Positions 44,057 through 52,757 are shown, counted from the first letter of the stretch. The stretch: 56,408 nucleotides of DNA from QHXQ01 sp038322995 (GCA_038322995.1 JBBQGM010000019.1:1-56408); one strand, 5' to 3'. Numbers and translations are program-made. The notes: generated by a model from the sequence alone, not told the origin.

Positions 44057-45247
44057 ATGCCTCACCGCAAGACTCCGTACCGCTTGCTCTTTCTTTGCGT
44101 CTGCGCGCTGTTCTGCTGTCAGTGCGCGTCAGAGACCGGTAAGTCCGGCGCGACTGTCACGCCCACATCCTCGGTCGAGCCGATGGCGGGCGTTGCGCCG
44201 GCCGGGTTGGGCGTCAGCCTCGCCGCCGGTTTGACCTACGCGGGTATGTGCGATGGATCGGCCGCCGCTGCGCTCGACGAGCAGACATTCGTCGTGGCCA
44301 GCGACGAAGCCACCTTCCAGCAAGGCACGACGCCGCAGAAGAACCTGCTCGGCGTCTATCGACTTGCGCAAGGCGGCGTGCCCGTGCAAACGGTGGACTT
44401 GACCGCAACCCTCGCGCCTCAGCCGAACAATCCCACGCAGCATGATCCCGATCATGTCGAAGCCGATCTGGAAGGCGCGGCCCGGATCGGCAATAGACTC
44501 TACTGGCTCACCTCGCATGGCCATAACAGTTCAGGCAAGCGCCGGGTTGATCGTTATCGCTTCTTCGCCACAGATGTAGTGGGCAGCGGCGCGAACATCA
44601 CAGTGCGGCCGGCAGGCACGAACGGCGCGTTCCCCGCCTACATGAAGCTGCTGCAAGATATGAGCGGCGACGCGCGCCTTGCCCCTTTCAAACTCGGCGA
44701 TCTTGAGACCGCCAAAATCGCGCCCGAAGACGGCGGCATCAACATCGAAGGCTTATCCGCCACGCGCGACAACAAACTACTGATCGCGTTCCGCAGCCCC
44801 GTCCCACAAGGCAAGGCTTTGCTCGTCACACTGGAGAACGCGGACGAGCTGATCGAAGGCAGAGCGGCGCAAGCCAAGTTCGGCGCACCCATACAACTTG
44901 ATCTGGGCGGGCGCGGCGTCCGCGACATCGCCTACTGGCCGCAACGGAACATCTACATCATCATCGCCGGCCCCGCCGGCCCCACCGGCGAGTTCCGGCT
45001 CTATCAATGGAACGGCGCACAGGCCCAAGCGCCCATCGTCATCAAGGACAAGGCCGGCAACGAACTGAGCCTCGCGGGTCTCGCGCCTGAAGCTTTAGTC
45101 ATCTACCCGACCACAAACCGGCTGCTCTTGCTGAGCGACGATGGTGACATAAAATTAAAATCCGCCAGCAACAACGAGATGAAAGAGAACAAAGAACTGC
45201 CCGACGCCGAGCGCCGCTTCCGCACCGCTTGGGTAATGTTCCCTTAA
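44057..45247 (+). CDS. DUF3616 lipoprotein
   Basis: From ATG 44057 (AAGGA seven bases upstream) the 396-residue product has a lipoprotein-type signal rich in Cys (LCVCALFCCQCAS). The DUF3616 domain follows with a propeller-like body: DPDHVEADLEGAARIGNRLY, GGINIEGLSATRDNKLLIAF, RDIAYWPQRNIYIIIAGPAG. The family is related to phytase-like or SdiA-type beta-propellers and has no assigned function. The frame is open 39 codons further upstream without a ribosome site. The next 199 bases have no gene and become AT-rich toward the DUF4386 gene. Confidence 0.85.
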   Translation: MPHRKTPYRLLFLCVCALFCCQCASETGKSGATVTPTSSVEPMAGVAPAGLGVSLAAGLTYAGMCDGSAAAALDEQTFVVASDEATFQQGTTPQKNLLGVYRLAQGGVPVQTVDLTATLAPQPNNPTQHDPDHVEADLEGAARIGNRLYWLTSHGHNSSGKRRVDRYRFFATDVVGSGANITVRPAGTNGAFPAYMKLLQDMSGDARLAPFKLGDLETAKIAPEDGGINIEGLSATRDNKLLIAFRSPVPQGKALLVTLENADELIEGRAAQAKFGAPIQLDLGGRGVRDIAYWPQRNIYIIIAGPAGPTGEFRLYQWNGAQAQAPIVIKDKAGNELSLAGLAPEALVIYPTTNRLLLLSDDGDIKLKSASNNEMKENKELPDAERRFRTAWVMFP

Positions 45248-45446
45248 CTCGTCTGCCGCGCCCGCACGTCACTTGCACAAGCCGATGCTAACGACTGACT
45301 TTCATATCACACATATCTTGGCGGCATAGCAACACGTTCCATGCCTCGTGGTAAAATTCAGTTTTGTATGTAGCTAACGAAATAAAATGAAATTCGAGCG
45401 GGATAAAGTTAGAACAAAGAAGATTTCATAACCGTAACTAAAAAAT

Positions 45447-46151
45447 ATGGAAGTAGAAACGGATTCGCTCAGGAAGACGGCAAGACTGGCAGGTTTATTG
45501 TATCTCGCGCTAGGCATCACAGGTGCTTATGCAATTATGTATGTTCCCTCGCAAATTATCGTGCGCGGAGATGCCGCCGCTACCGCCAATAACCTCATCG
45601 CCAATGAATTCTTGTTTCGTTCGGGCATAGTTAGTCATCTTATCTGCGAAACCTTATTTGTGTTTCTGTCATTGGTGCTATACAGATTATTCAAACAGGT
45701 AAATGAACAGCAGGCTAAGCTGATGGTTACATTGGTGATTGTGCAAATTCCTATCGTTTTTCTTATTGAATCATTCAGCATTACTTCGCTTATGATTTTA
45801 AAAGGCGAGGTGTTGAAAGGGTTTGGACTTGAACAGAAACAAGATTTTGCGCTGCTGTTTCTTAACGTCCGCAGATATGGAATTGTAAACTTAGAGATAC
45901 TTTGGGGGCTGTGGCTGATACCGTTCGGTCAATTGGTTTATAAGTCTGGGTTTATTCCACGCATCTTAGGAGTGTTGCTGGTAATTGGCGGTATGGCTTA
46001 TGTCGCTGACAGTTTAACATTTCTGCTTTTCCCCGACTACCGCTCATTTGTTTCCCAATATGCGCTGCCGGTTTTCTCAATAGCAGAGATTTCAATAATA
46101 TTATGGCTTTTAATTAAGGGTGTAAAAGAACAACAGCTTAGCGAGATTTAA
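45447..46151 (+). CDS. DUF4386 integral membrane protein, probable gene cassette
   Basis: This 234-residue protein has six hydrophobic segments. The family N-terminus reads RKTARLAGLLYLALGITGAYAIMYVPSQIIV, followed by FRSGIVSHLICETLFVFLSLVLYRLF. The DUF4386 family is of unknown function and common in Bacteroidota and soil bacteria. The gene is distinctly AT-rich against its surroundings, which suggests recent transfer. An attC-like site begins 54 bases after its stop in the same direction, as in an integron cassette. Confidence 0.85.
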   Translation: MEVETDSLRKTARLAGLLYLALGITGAYAIMYVPSQIIVRGDAAATANNLIANEFLFRSGIVSHLICETLFVFLSLVLYRLFKQVNEQQAKLMVTLVIVQIPIVFLIESFSITSLMILKGEVLKGFGLEQKQDFALLFLNVRRYGIVNLEILWGLWLIPFGQLVYKSGFIPRILGVLLVIGGMAYVADSLTFLLFPDYRSFVSQYALPVFSIAEISIILWLLIKGVKEQQLSEI

Positions 46152-46205
46152 TGCCAAAAATTAAAATACAGCGCGCGGGTAAAATACAATCGGTCTGTTG
46201 ATAAC

Positions 46206-46332
46206 GGCGGCATCGAACAAGTCATTCGAGCGGACTGCCTGCCCGCCCGCCTGCCTCTCATCTGCGTTGTGTGGCTTCTTTGAGGCGGTCTTTAGCAGGC
46301 GGGCAGCCGCTCAATTCCAGCGTTATGCCGCC
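46206..46332. other. attC-like integron recombination site 1
   Basis: Outer arms GGCGGCAT (46206-46213) and ATGCCGCC (46325-46332) are perfect complements. The right side contains a core-like GTTATGC (46322-46328) and the left a degenerate inverse core (CGAAC). Inner arms GAGCGGACTGCC and GGCAGCCGCTC pair except for one extra A on the left, the extrahelical base typical of folded attC sites. A loop of variable sequence lies between. Orientation agrees with the DUF4386 gene being its cassette. The 95 bases from here to the HNH gene hold GTTAGGC at 46367 and no gene. Confidence 0.65.
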
Positions 46333-46427
46333 ACAGGGTAGCACCGCGGCGGCGGGATAATTACAAGTTAGGCTGCCGAGACCGCGCCGCGCCGCCGCGT
46401 GCATTGCGATCGTTTTCGGAGGTGCAG

Positions 46428-47057
46428 ATGGATTCGCCGAGCGACAACTACCCGTTCATCCTCCGCGAGGCAGCCGAGGCCTACTTGGCAGATGGGCTTG
46501 AAGCGGGGCGGTTGGTACTCTCGCCAATCGCTGCGGAGATCTGGCCAGGCATGCCGCCCGGATCAATACAGCGGCGGCGGCGACAAGTTGACGACATTCA
46601 ACGCGTAGTGAGGCGCCGAGACTTCAGCGTGAATCGCTCTGCGGCGACATTTCAGCGCGATCACTTTCGCTGCCGCTACTGCGGCGTTGAGATTATTCCG
46701 AAACCAATCGCCATGTTGATGCATTGGTTGTATCCATGCGAACTGCGGTTCCACGAACACTACAAAGCAGGATGTACGCATCCTCTGTTCTGGACTCGGG
46801 TGGCAGAGGCCGACCACCTGGTGGCGGGAAGCGTTGGCGGTGCGTGGACGGATCCTGATAATCTTGTGACCGCGTGCGTATGCTGCAACACGCGCAAGGG
46901 CAACGCGTCGATCGACGAGATCGGATGGAGACTGAGAGAGCCGACACCCGGCTGGGATGGCCTCGTACCCCTATATCGGCGCGTCTGGGAGCGCGCAGAG
47001 CGCCCCCGACCAGACTTCCATCTGCGATGGCTCCGGGCGTTGGGCGCAACGGAGTAA
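46428..47057 (+). CDS. HNH endonuclease, probable gene cassette
   Basis: The 209-residue product has an HNH nuclease core: C-x2-C in FRCRYCGVE (about 75-83), EADHLVAGSVGGAWTDPDNLV (about 131-151) with the metal-binding histidine, and a second C-x2-C in ACVCCNTRKGN. An N-terminal region of about 70 residues is unassigned. GGAGG lies five bases before ATG 46428-46430; the frame starts eight codons earlier without a site. The gene lies between two attC-like sites, so it fits a mobile cassette. Single HNH genes also occur as defence or homing nucleases. Confidence 0.83.
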   Translation: MDSPSDNYPFILREAAEAYLADGLEAGRLVLSPIAAEIWPGMPPGSIQRRRRQVDDIQRVVRRRDFSVNRSAATFQRDHFRCRYCGVEIIPKPIAMLMHWLYPCELRFHEHYKAGCTHPLFWTRVAEADHLVAGSVGGAWTDPDNLVTACVCCNTRKGNASIDEIGWRLREPTPGWDGLVPLYRRVWERAERPRPDFHLRWLRALGATE

Positions 47058-47072
47058 CCCAGTCTGCACGCA

Positions 47073-47159
47073 GCCTTACAACGACATGCTGCGGACGCGC
47101 AATAGGCGGCTCTTTTATTATCAATGGCCCGTGCGCGCCGCTGATGCCGGGCGTCAGGC
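47073..47159. other. attC-like integron recombination site 2
   Basis: The left side begins GCCTTACAAC (47073-47082) and the right ends GGGCGTCAGGC (47149-47159), degenerate forms of the inverse core and core sites. The inner arms GCGGACGCGC (47091-47100) and GCGCGCCGC (47132-47140 region) pair except for one extra A on the left, the same extrahelical A as site 1. It begins 15 bases after the HNH stop. The T in GTT is C here, so the site may be inactive. Confidence 0.55.
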
Positions 47160-47208
47160 AGGCGGTTGAGTATGGAAACAGACGGCAGTGTTAGTGTAGA
47201 TTACAGCT

Positions 47209-47383
47209 ATGAAGATATTAGAGCTAAATCTATCTGAGCCAACGGCGACAAAGCTTGAAGCAGCGGCTGAACGTATCGCCGGAAGAGTTATTGACTCTTA
47301 GCCTCGAAGAGAAGCTGGCGCAACTCGACGCTCAATTTCAAAATAAATCTGATTACGTGCTTAATAAAAACGTTGAGCTAATC
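47209..47383 (+). pseudogene. Frameshifted ribbon-helix-helix-type antitoxin remnant
   Basis: ATG 47209 opens MKILELNLSEPTATKLEAAA. After the next few codons the natural continuation, RLNVSPEELLTLSLEEKLAQ and on to DYVLNKNVEL, is in another frame, so one base was gained or lost near 47268-47275. Together they read like a complete small antitoxin of the type paired with Doc-like toxins. No toxin follows: the sequence runs into the 3' end of the facing VWA gene. Decayed toxin-antitoxin cassettes are common in integron arrays, which fits the attC-like site 50 bases upstream. Confidence 0.6.
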
Positions 47384-47422
47384 AACGTCTGGCCTGATGC
47401 GCTATTTATTCAGCGCAGAAAG

Positions 47423-48439
47423 TTACGGGCGCGGTGCGAAGTAGCCGATGCGCGCGGTCACGCGCTGGGTAGGATCGAGAGTTTTGATTTGTACCGGGCG
47501 AAAGCGGCCGTCGCGCGTCTTATCAAGCGGCGTGTAATAGAGCGCGTACTGATGGCGCAACTCTTCCGCCACCTCGGCGTACACCTGCTCCAGGCCGGCG
47601 AAGCTGGGCGGGCGGTAGAGTCGGCCGCCGGTTGCTTCCGTCAGTTGCGCGAGACTGCGCTCGCTCGCTGTAAGCACGCGCAAGCCCAGGCGCAGATCGT
47701 CTATGTGCAGCGCGTTGAACTTGCGCGCTCCATCCGGCGCGGCCAGCAGCATGTCGAGTTCCGTCTGTTTACGCGCCCGTTCGATCTCCGTATTGCTGAT
47801 GCAATAGACGGTCGCGCCCGCCGTGATAAGCGCCCGCAGCGCTTGTTCGAGCGTGACCGAACCGGGGCCGCCGTGGTCTATGCCGTCGGAGAGGACGACG
47901 ACGGCGTGGCGGCGTTGCGGATTCTTGAACTGCTCTTGCGCCGCTAGATAAAGTGCATCGTTGAAGCGCGTGAAAGTGCCGGCGGTGATGCGCCTGAGCG
48001 CGCGGCGCAGTTGCACGCGCGAGGTTGTCCAGTCTTGCAATAGTTCCACGTTATCGTCGAACTTCAACAGGCTGACGCGATCTGCGGGTGCGAGCCGCGC
48101 AGCAAACTCTTCGGCGGCACGGCGGAAGTCGTCGAGATTCGCGGCGGCTGACGAAGACGAGTCCACCATCAACACGACATCGACGGGTATTTGCCGGAGC
48201 GCCAGATCGCTCAACGATTGCTCGCGGCCATTCTCGAAGACACTGAAGTCTTTGCGCGTCAAAGTCGTCACCAACTGTCCCGCCGCATCGCGCACGGTCA
48301 CGGGCAACAACACCTCGGACGTGTTGACGCGCACCACTTCGTCCTCGTCAATCTGCGGCGCAGGTGGTTGTTGCGCGTGCATGAGCGGCACAAACGCGAG
48401 CCAGACGAGGACGATAAAGAGACGTGGCGGGCAGCGCAT
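47423..48439 (-). CDS. Secreted VWA protein, VWFA-related acidobacterial type
   Basis: The 338-residue protein has a signal peptide (cleavage near VPLMHAQ). A strand region follows (VRVNTSEVLLPVTVRDAAG, KDFSVFENGREQ), then the VWA domain with metal-site DSSSS in VVLMVDSSSSA and VVVLSDGIDHGG. The family ending EELRHQYALYYTP closes it. It is a paralogue of 9668-10849. The start is ATG 48437-48439 with AAGG seven bases upstream, four bases after the two-repeat gene, so it ends the Tad-linked operon. Confidence 0.87.
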   Translation of the reverse strand: MRCPPRLFIVLVWLAFVPLMHAQQPPAPQIDEDEVVRVNTSEVLLPVTVRDAAGQLVTTLTRKDFSVFENGREQSLSDLALRQIPVDVVLMVDSSSSAAANLDDFRRAAEEFAARLAPADRVSLLKFDDNVELLQDWTTSRVQLRRALRRITAGTFTRFNDALYLAAQEQFKNPQRRHAVVVLSDGIDHGGPGSVTLEQALRALITAGATVYCISNTEIERARKQTELDMLLAAPDGARKFNALHIDDLRLGLRVLTASERSLAQLTEATGGRLYRPPSFAGLEQVYAEVAEELRHQYALYYTPLDKTRDGRFRPVQIKTLDPTQRVTARIGYFAPRP

Positions 48440-48443
48440 CAAC

Positions 48444-49235
48444 TTACCTTTGCTGGTGGCCGGTCGTATTAGCGCCGGCCGCGGGCTCGTCGCTCATCGC
48501 GGCGCGCATGGCGGCAATGACCGGCTCAGAGACGCGCCGGCGTCGTAGCTCCGCGAGTTTCGCGGGCGCGAGATCAAAGTCAGCGGGCGAGTTCTCGATG
48601 CGGCGGATGATCGTGCCTTCGGAGAAACCGGCCGCGACGAGTTCGACGACCGCGTCATTGTTGAGCGTCGGCGTGCGCGCGAGTTTCGGTGGCTGGCCGC
48701 TACCGCCTTCAGTGGGTGGGCGCAAGATGCGCACGGTCGCCGAACCGGACGTCTGCGTCTCGCCCGCCGCGCCGCCGTTCACGCCGTTCGTACTGGAACG
48801 CCCGTGCAGGCCGCCCGACGAGCCAAAGATGTTCGTCTCGTTTGGCTCGCCGTTTGGCGTTGCCGAATCTGCGCCCGCAGATCGTTTCGGCCTGTCGGCA
48901 TCGTTGAAGAATGGATCGTTGGCCAGACCGTCGCTCGCATCTTCATCCGCGAGCAGCACGCCGCCGTCGCGCGCAAGCATCGTCAGAATAATCTTTTCAC
49001 TGACGCCGCGCTTCTTGAGGTCAATCAACTGATCCGGCGCGAGATCGAACCGCGTGGGGCGCGTGCGGATGATCGTGATGACGGTCTTTTCGCTGAAACC
49101 GGCGCGCACGAGTTTGACGACGGCCGCATTGGTCAACGGCCCGTCTACATTAGTTTGTGTCTGCGCGGGCGCGCCGATGCAACAGACGAAGAGACAGAGC
49201 GGCAAGAGCAGGCGCGCGGGCAGGCAAGTTTTCAT
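48444..49235 (-). CDS. Secreted protein with two copies of a ~55-residue helical domain
   Basis: The 263 residues begin with a signal peptide (to GAPAQ). Copy 1 (about 33-90) and copy 2 (about 190-245) share the same plan: LTNAAVVKLVRAGFSEKTVI / LNNDAVVELVAAGFSEGTII, then FDLAPDQLIDLKKRGVSEKI / FDLAPAKLAELRRRRVSEPV. The linker between them is Gly/Ser/Asn-rich and probably disordered. This motif recurs in secreted proteins of several phyla but has no function I can name. It lies between the transglycosylase and VWA genes with gaps of a few bases, so it belongs to the same transcript. Confidence 0.75.
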   Translation of the reverse strand: MKTCLPARLLLPLCLFVCCIGAPAQTQTNVDGPLTNAAVVKLVRAGFSEKTVITIIRTRPTRFDLAPDQLIDLKKRGVSEKIILTMLARDGGVLLADEDASDGLANDPFFNDADRPKRSAGADSATPNGEPNETNIFGSSGGLHGRSSTNGVNGGAAGETQTSGSATVRILRPPTEGGSGQPPKLARTPTLNNDAVVELVAAGFSEGTIIRRIENSPADFDLAPAKLAELRRRRVSEPVIAAMRAAMSDEPAAGANTTGHQQR

Positions 49236-49247
49236 CGCTTCACATCC

Positions 49248-50288
49248 TCAGTTCAGACTGACGCGCGTGGTGCTTGGCGCAGGCGCGGCGGCCGTCTTGG
49301 TGGTCGCATTGACTATGGCCGGCGCGTGATGGGCCGCCGCACCGTAGCGCCCGCCCACCTGCCGCACGTAAGAGCGCGTCTCACGATAAGGCGGGACGCG
49401 CCCGCCGTAGCGCCGCACCGCGCCTTCGCCCGCATTATAACTCGCCAGCACCAGATCGACGCGTCCGCCAAACTTGCCCAATAACTCTTTCAAGAAGCGC
49501 GTCCCGCCCATCACGTTCTGCGCCGCATCGTGCGGGCGGCGCACGCCGAAGCGCGCCGCCGTGCCCGGCATCAACTGCATCAAGCCCTGTGCGCCCACCG
49601 GACTGACCGCGCCCGCGTTGAAGTGCGACTCCTGCTCCATCACGCAGAAAACGAGATACGGATCGACACCATAATGCGCGCCGTTCTGCTTAATCAACAT
49701 ATCAAGCCGCCCGCTGCCCGTCGTCCAACGCCGCTCGCGCCGCGCTACTTTCGCATCCGTCGCATCCGCGACTGTCTCCGGCCGCTCGCGCTCGATGCGC
49801 TCAATGCGCGCCCGCTCGATAAAGATCGAGAGACTGCCGCGCTTGTACCAGAGGCCCTCGGCCGTTTCGTTAATATCGTCAACTTCAAACTGCGCGCCGC
49901 CGACGAGCCGGATCAAGATCGGTTGCGGCACAGGCTCGTTCGCCCCGACAGTGCTGGCCAGGTCAGTTGCTGTTGCGCCCGGCCCGACCGGCATGCTCGA
50001 GTTATTCAGCACCGCGCTCGTATCAATGAAGCGCCCCGGCGTGCCACGCTGCTGTGCGCCGGTCTGGGCCGCACGTTGTTCGTGCTCAATCTTGCTCACG
50101 CGCGCCCGCTCAATCGAGTAGGTCATGCCGCCGCGCCTGTACCAGATGCCTTGCGGATCGGCCCACGCCTCGTCCGCTTCGATGGTCGTGCCGTCAAGCA
50201 GATGCAGTTTGTCCGCGTGGGCCACGAGCGGCAGCGCGGCGCTGACGATTAACGCGCAGATGAGCTTAAAGGTGTAGCGGATCAACAT
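49248..50288 (-). CDS. Secreted lytic transglycosylase with two N-terminal beta repeats
   Basis: The 346-residue product has a signal peptide (to AHA). Two similar segments follow at about 27-68 and 125-166 (KLHLLDGTTIEADEAWADPQ with YSIERARVSKIE, against LIRLVGGAQFEVDDIN with FIERARIERIE). A soluble lytic transglycosylase domain then carries the catalytic E220 in MEQESHFN and GAQGLMQLMPGTA. It would cut peptidoglycan, possibly to let the Tad pilus through. I start at ATG 50286-50288, five bases after AGGA inside the upstream gene; the earlier ATG at 50298 lacks a site. It overlaps the ATPase gene by 23 bases. Confidence 0.88.
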   Translation of the reverse strand: MLIRYTFKLICALIVSAALPLVAHADKLHLLDGTTIEADEAWADPQGIWYRRGGMTYSIERARVSKIEHEQRAAQTGAQQRGTPGRFIDTSAVLNNSSMPVGPGATATDLASTVGANEPVPQPILIRLVGGAQFEVDDINETAEGLWYKRGSLSIFIERARIERIERERPETVADATDAKVARRERRWTTGSGRLDMLIKQNGAHYGVDPYLVFCVMEQESHFNAGAVSPVGAQGLMQLMPGTAARFGVRRPHDAAQNVMGGTRFLKELLGKFGGRVDLVLASYNAGEGAVRRYGGRVPPYRETRSYVRQVGGRYGAAAHHAPAIVNATTKTAAAPAPSTTRVSLN

Positions 50289-51723
50289 CAAAGTCCTCAT
50301 TCATGTGCTGTAACTCCGCCGTTTGCCGCGCCGCAACGGGCTGGCGCAATTCGTTTGTCTGCCGCAGCGGCCCCGTTTGTGCCAATGGGCCAGTATGACG
50401 TAGCTCCGTGGTCACGCGCCGTTCCGGTTCTTGCGTGTGGAAGCTATGTGAGCCGCCGAAGTAGTTGCGCCATGCGGCGTCAATCACACGCGGCGTCAGT
50501 TCAAGCGGTAACGCCTCGAACAAGCAGATGTCCGTCACGCGGTCGAGCAGATCGCGCGGCTCGCAAGCTTTCATCTGCCGGTGCTCGATGATGTAGTTGT
50601 TCAGCAGGTGATCGAGACACGATTGTTCGACGCGCAAACCGCGCGTGAAGGCAGCGCGGCGGAAGATTTCGATGTAAGCGGCCGGCGTCGGTGGTTCGAC
50701 CCGCGCGCGATAACCCATGCGCCGCAGGAACGCTTCATCCACCAAATCTTTCTCATCCAGATTCGTCGAGAAGACGACCAACTGCTCGAACGGGACTTCG
50801 ATCTTCTTGCCCGTGTGCAGCGTCAAATAATCAACCCGTCGTTCCAACGGCACGATCCAACGATTCAACAAATCCTGCGGCGCGCACCGCTGGCGGCCGA
50901 AGTCGTCAATCACAAGTGTGCCGCCGTTCGACTTCATCTGAAACGGCGCTTCATAAAACCGCGCCGCCGCGCTCCACACGAGGTCTGTGTTCGCCAACGT
51001 CAACTCGCCGCCGACGATTACGAGCGGACGTTCGATGCAAACCCAACGCCGGTCGAACTCGGCCGGTTGCTTGTCGGGCGCGACGGGCCGGTGGTTGTGC
51101 GTGTCGAAGACGCGGATAATCTGCGCGTCCACTTCGATGGCGTAAGGAATCCAGATATGACCGGGCATCCCGGCATTGATGCGCTCGGCCACGGCCGTCT
51201 TGCCCGTGCCCGGCGGGCCTGTTAGAAAGAGCGAGCGGCGCGAGTTGACGACGCAGCCGACGGTTTGCAAGAGCGAATCAGGCAAGACGAGATCGTGCAT
51301 GGCCGCGCGCACGCTCGCAATCGTGGCGGGCCGCGCCGGGATAGCTTGCAGCCGCATCATGTGCGCGTAGTCGCGCAGTGAAACGGGCGCGGGGCCGTTG
51401 TAACCGCAGAGTTGTTGTGCGCGCTCAAGGCGCTCCCAGCCGCGCTCCAACATCGCGTAGCGCGTCGCGCCGACGGCCGCCTGTGCGCGCACCTCGATCA
51501 ATTTCTCGCGCGTCAACCGATGCAGCAACTCCTCCGTCAACGCGCGCGGCAGATGAATCGCCGCCGCGATGTGCGCGGTAGTCGGCTCGGATAACTGCGC
51601 GACAAACTTGAGCGCGAGGTCGGCCAGAAAACTCTCCGAGACATCTGTCTCCGTTAGTTCCTCCGGCACGGGCGGCCCCATGCTCTCGATTTCCACGCGG
51701 CTGAGAATCGTTGTCTGCGTCAT
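50266..51723 (-). CDS. MoxR-like AAA+ ATPase with N-terminal winged-helix region
   Basis: This 485-residue protein has an N-terminal helical/winged-helix part (about 30-95, IAAAIHLPRALTEELLHRLTREKLIEV). The AAA+ domain has Walker A LTGPPGTGKTAVAE near 167-180, Walker B GTLVIDDFGRQ and sensor VVFSTNL. The C-terminal tail is repetitive and Gln/Thr-rich (TGPLAQTGPLRQTNELRQ). Homologues are often found near Tad pilus genes, but their substrate is unknown. It follows the tadD-like gene by 27 bases and overlaps the transglycosylase gene. Confidence 0.85.
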   Translation of the reverse strand: MTQTTILSRVEIESMGPPVPEELTETDVSESFLADLALKFVAQLSEPTTAHIAAAIHLPRALTEELLHRLTREKLIEVRAQAAVGATRYAMLERGWERLERAQQLCGYNGPAPVSLRDYAHMMRLQAIPARPATIASVRAAMHDLVLPDSLLQTVGCVVNSRRSLFLTGPPGTGKTAVAERINAGMPGHIWIPYAIEVDAQIIRVFDTHNHRPVAPDKQPAEFDRRWVCIERPLVIVGGELTLANTDLVWSAAARFYEAPFQMKSNGGTLVIDDFGRQRCAPQDLLNRWIVPLERRVDYLTLHTGKKIEVPFEQLVVFSTNLDEKDLVDEAFLRRMGYRARVEPPTPAAYIEIFRRAAFTRGLRVEQSCLDHLLNNYIIEHRQMKACEPRDLLDRVTDICLFEALPLELTPRVIDAAWRNYFGGSHSFHTQEPERRVTTELRHTGPLAQTGPLRQTNELRQPVAARQTAELQHMNEDFDVDPLHL

Positions 51724-51750
51724 CGCTAATGCCCTTTCGTGTTCGTCTGC

Positions 51751-52737
51751 TTATTCGCGCCCGGCCACCGTTTCATCCTTCATACCGTTGCGCGCACGCC
51801 GGGCCGCTTCGGCCTTCTCGCTTTGGCCGGCGCGGCGATAGAGGTCGGCCAGCCGGGACAGGACAACGTTCGAGTCGGGCTGCAAGCGCCGGGCGGCTTC
51901 GTATTGCCCGATGGCGTCTGCTTCGCGCCCCATGCGTTCGGCGAGCGTCGCGGTGTTGATGCGCCCGGTGAACTCGCCGCCCGCGCGGGCGAAGTTTTTG
52001 AAAGCCTCGTCGAACTTACCAAGCCGGCATTGCGCGAGCGCGAGGTTGTTCAAGATGCGCGCGTCCGTGGGCGCGAGTTTGGCGGCGCGCTTCAAGCGTT
52101 CGACCGCCGCGCGATATTGGCCGTTGAGGTAGAGCGTGTACCCGAGGTCGTTGAGCGTCTGCGGATCGTCGGGCTGATTGTCGAGCGCCCGCTCGAACGA
52201 CTGGCGCGCGTTGTCGTGCAGGCCCTTCTGATCATATGCGCGGGCGAGCAGGCTGTGTGCCTGTTTCAGCTTCGGATCGAGTGCGGTCGCGCGCGATAGT
52301 TCGGCGATGGCATCGTTCAACTGGCCGGCGTCGAGCAACGCCCGCCCGCGCTCGCAGTGTTCGCGCGCCGTGCCGTTCGATTCAACTGCGGCAGCCGCAG
52401 GGTTGCGACTGTCGTTCACGCGCAAGACGTTCGCGCTCTCAAAGTTCTTTACATCTTTCTCGTTCAGGCGGCGCACTTTGTCGTCGTCCTTGTCGTGGTC
52501 GAAGATGCGCTCGACCGCTTTGAACGGCGCTTTGATGAAGTGCATGAAGCCGCCGCCTTTTTTCTTCTTAGGCGCTGCATCCGCATCTTCCGCTGCGCCG
52601 GTCGGCGAGCCATTGCCCGCGATGATGTTGGCTGAATCGTCGCCGTCGCGCCCCGACGTGCCCGCCGTCCAGAAGGTGGTTGCGCCGATGGTCAAAACAA
52701 ACGCGAGCAGAAAAGCATTGATGGTGCGGTTGCGCAT
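51751..52737 (-). CDS. TPR protein, TadD-like
   Basis: From ATG 52735-52737 the protein has 328 residues. It has a signal/anchor segment (8-24), a Lys/Gly-rich linker (KKKKGGGFMHFIK) and about five TPR units between 125 and 310 (AIAELSRATALDPKLKQAHS, then SFERALDNQPDDPQTLNDLG). It matches the periplasmic TadD-type pilus assembly protein in layout and place, directly after tadC. GGGGAGG is twelve bases upstream; the frame is open further but shadows the tadC 3' region. Confidence 0.8.
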   Translation of the reverse strand: MRNRTINAFLLAFVLTIGATTFWTAGTSGRDGDDSANIIAGNGSPTGAAEDADAAPKKKKGGGFMHFIKAPFKAVERIFDHDKDDDKVRRLNEKDVKNFESANVLRVNDSRNPAAAAVESNGTAREHCERGRALLDAGQLNDAIAELSRATALDPKLKQAHSLLARAYDQKGLHDNARQSFERALDNQPDDPQTLNDLGYTLYLNGQYRAAVERLKRAAKLAPTDARILNNLALAQCRLGKFDEAFKNFARAGGEFTGRINTATLAERMGREADAIGQYEAARRLQPDSNVVLSRLADLYRRAGQSEKAEAARRARNGMKDETVAGRE

Positions 52738-52757
52738 AACAGTTTGAAACCTCCCCT

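Noticed and set aside
46367..46373. GTTAGGC core-like heptamer as a third attC site
   Set aside because: No inverse core or paired arms lie upstream at a suitable distance; a lone seven-base match is weak.
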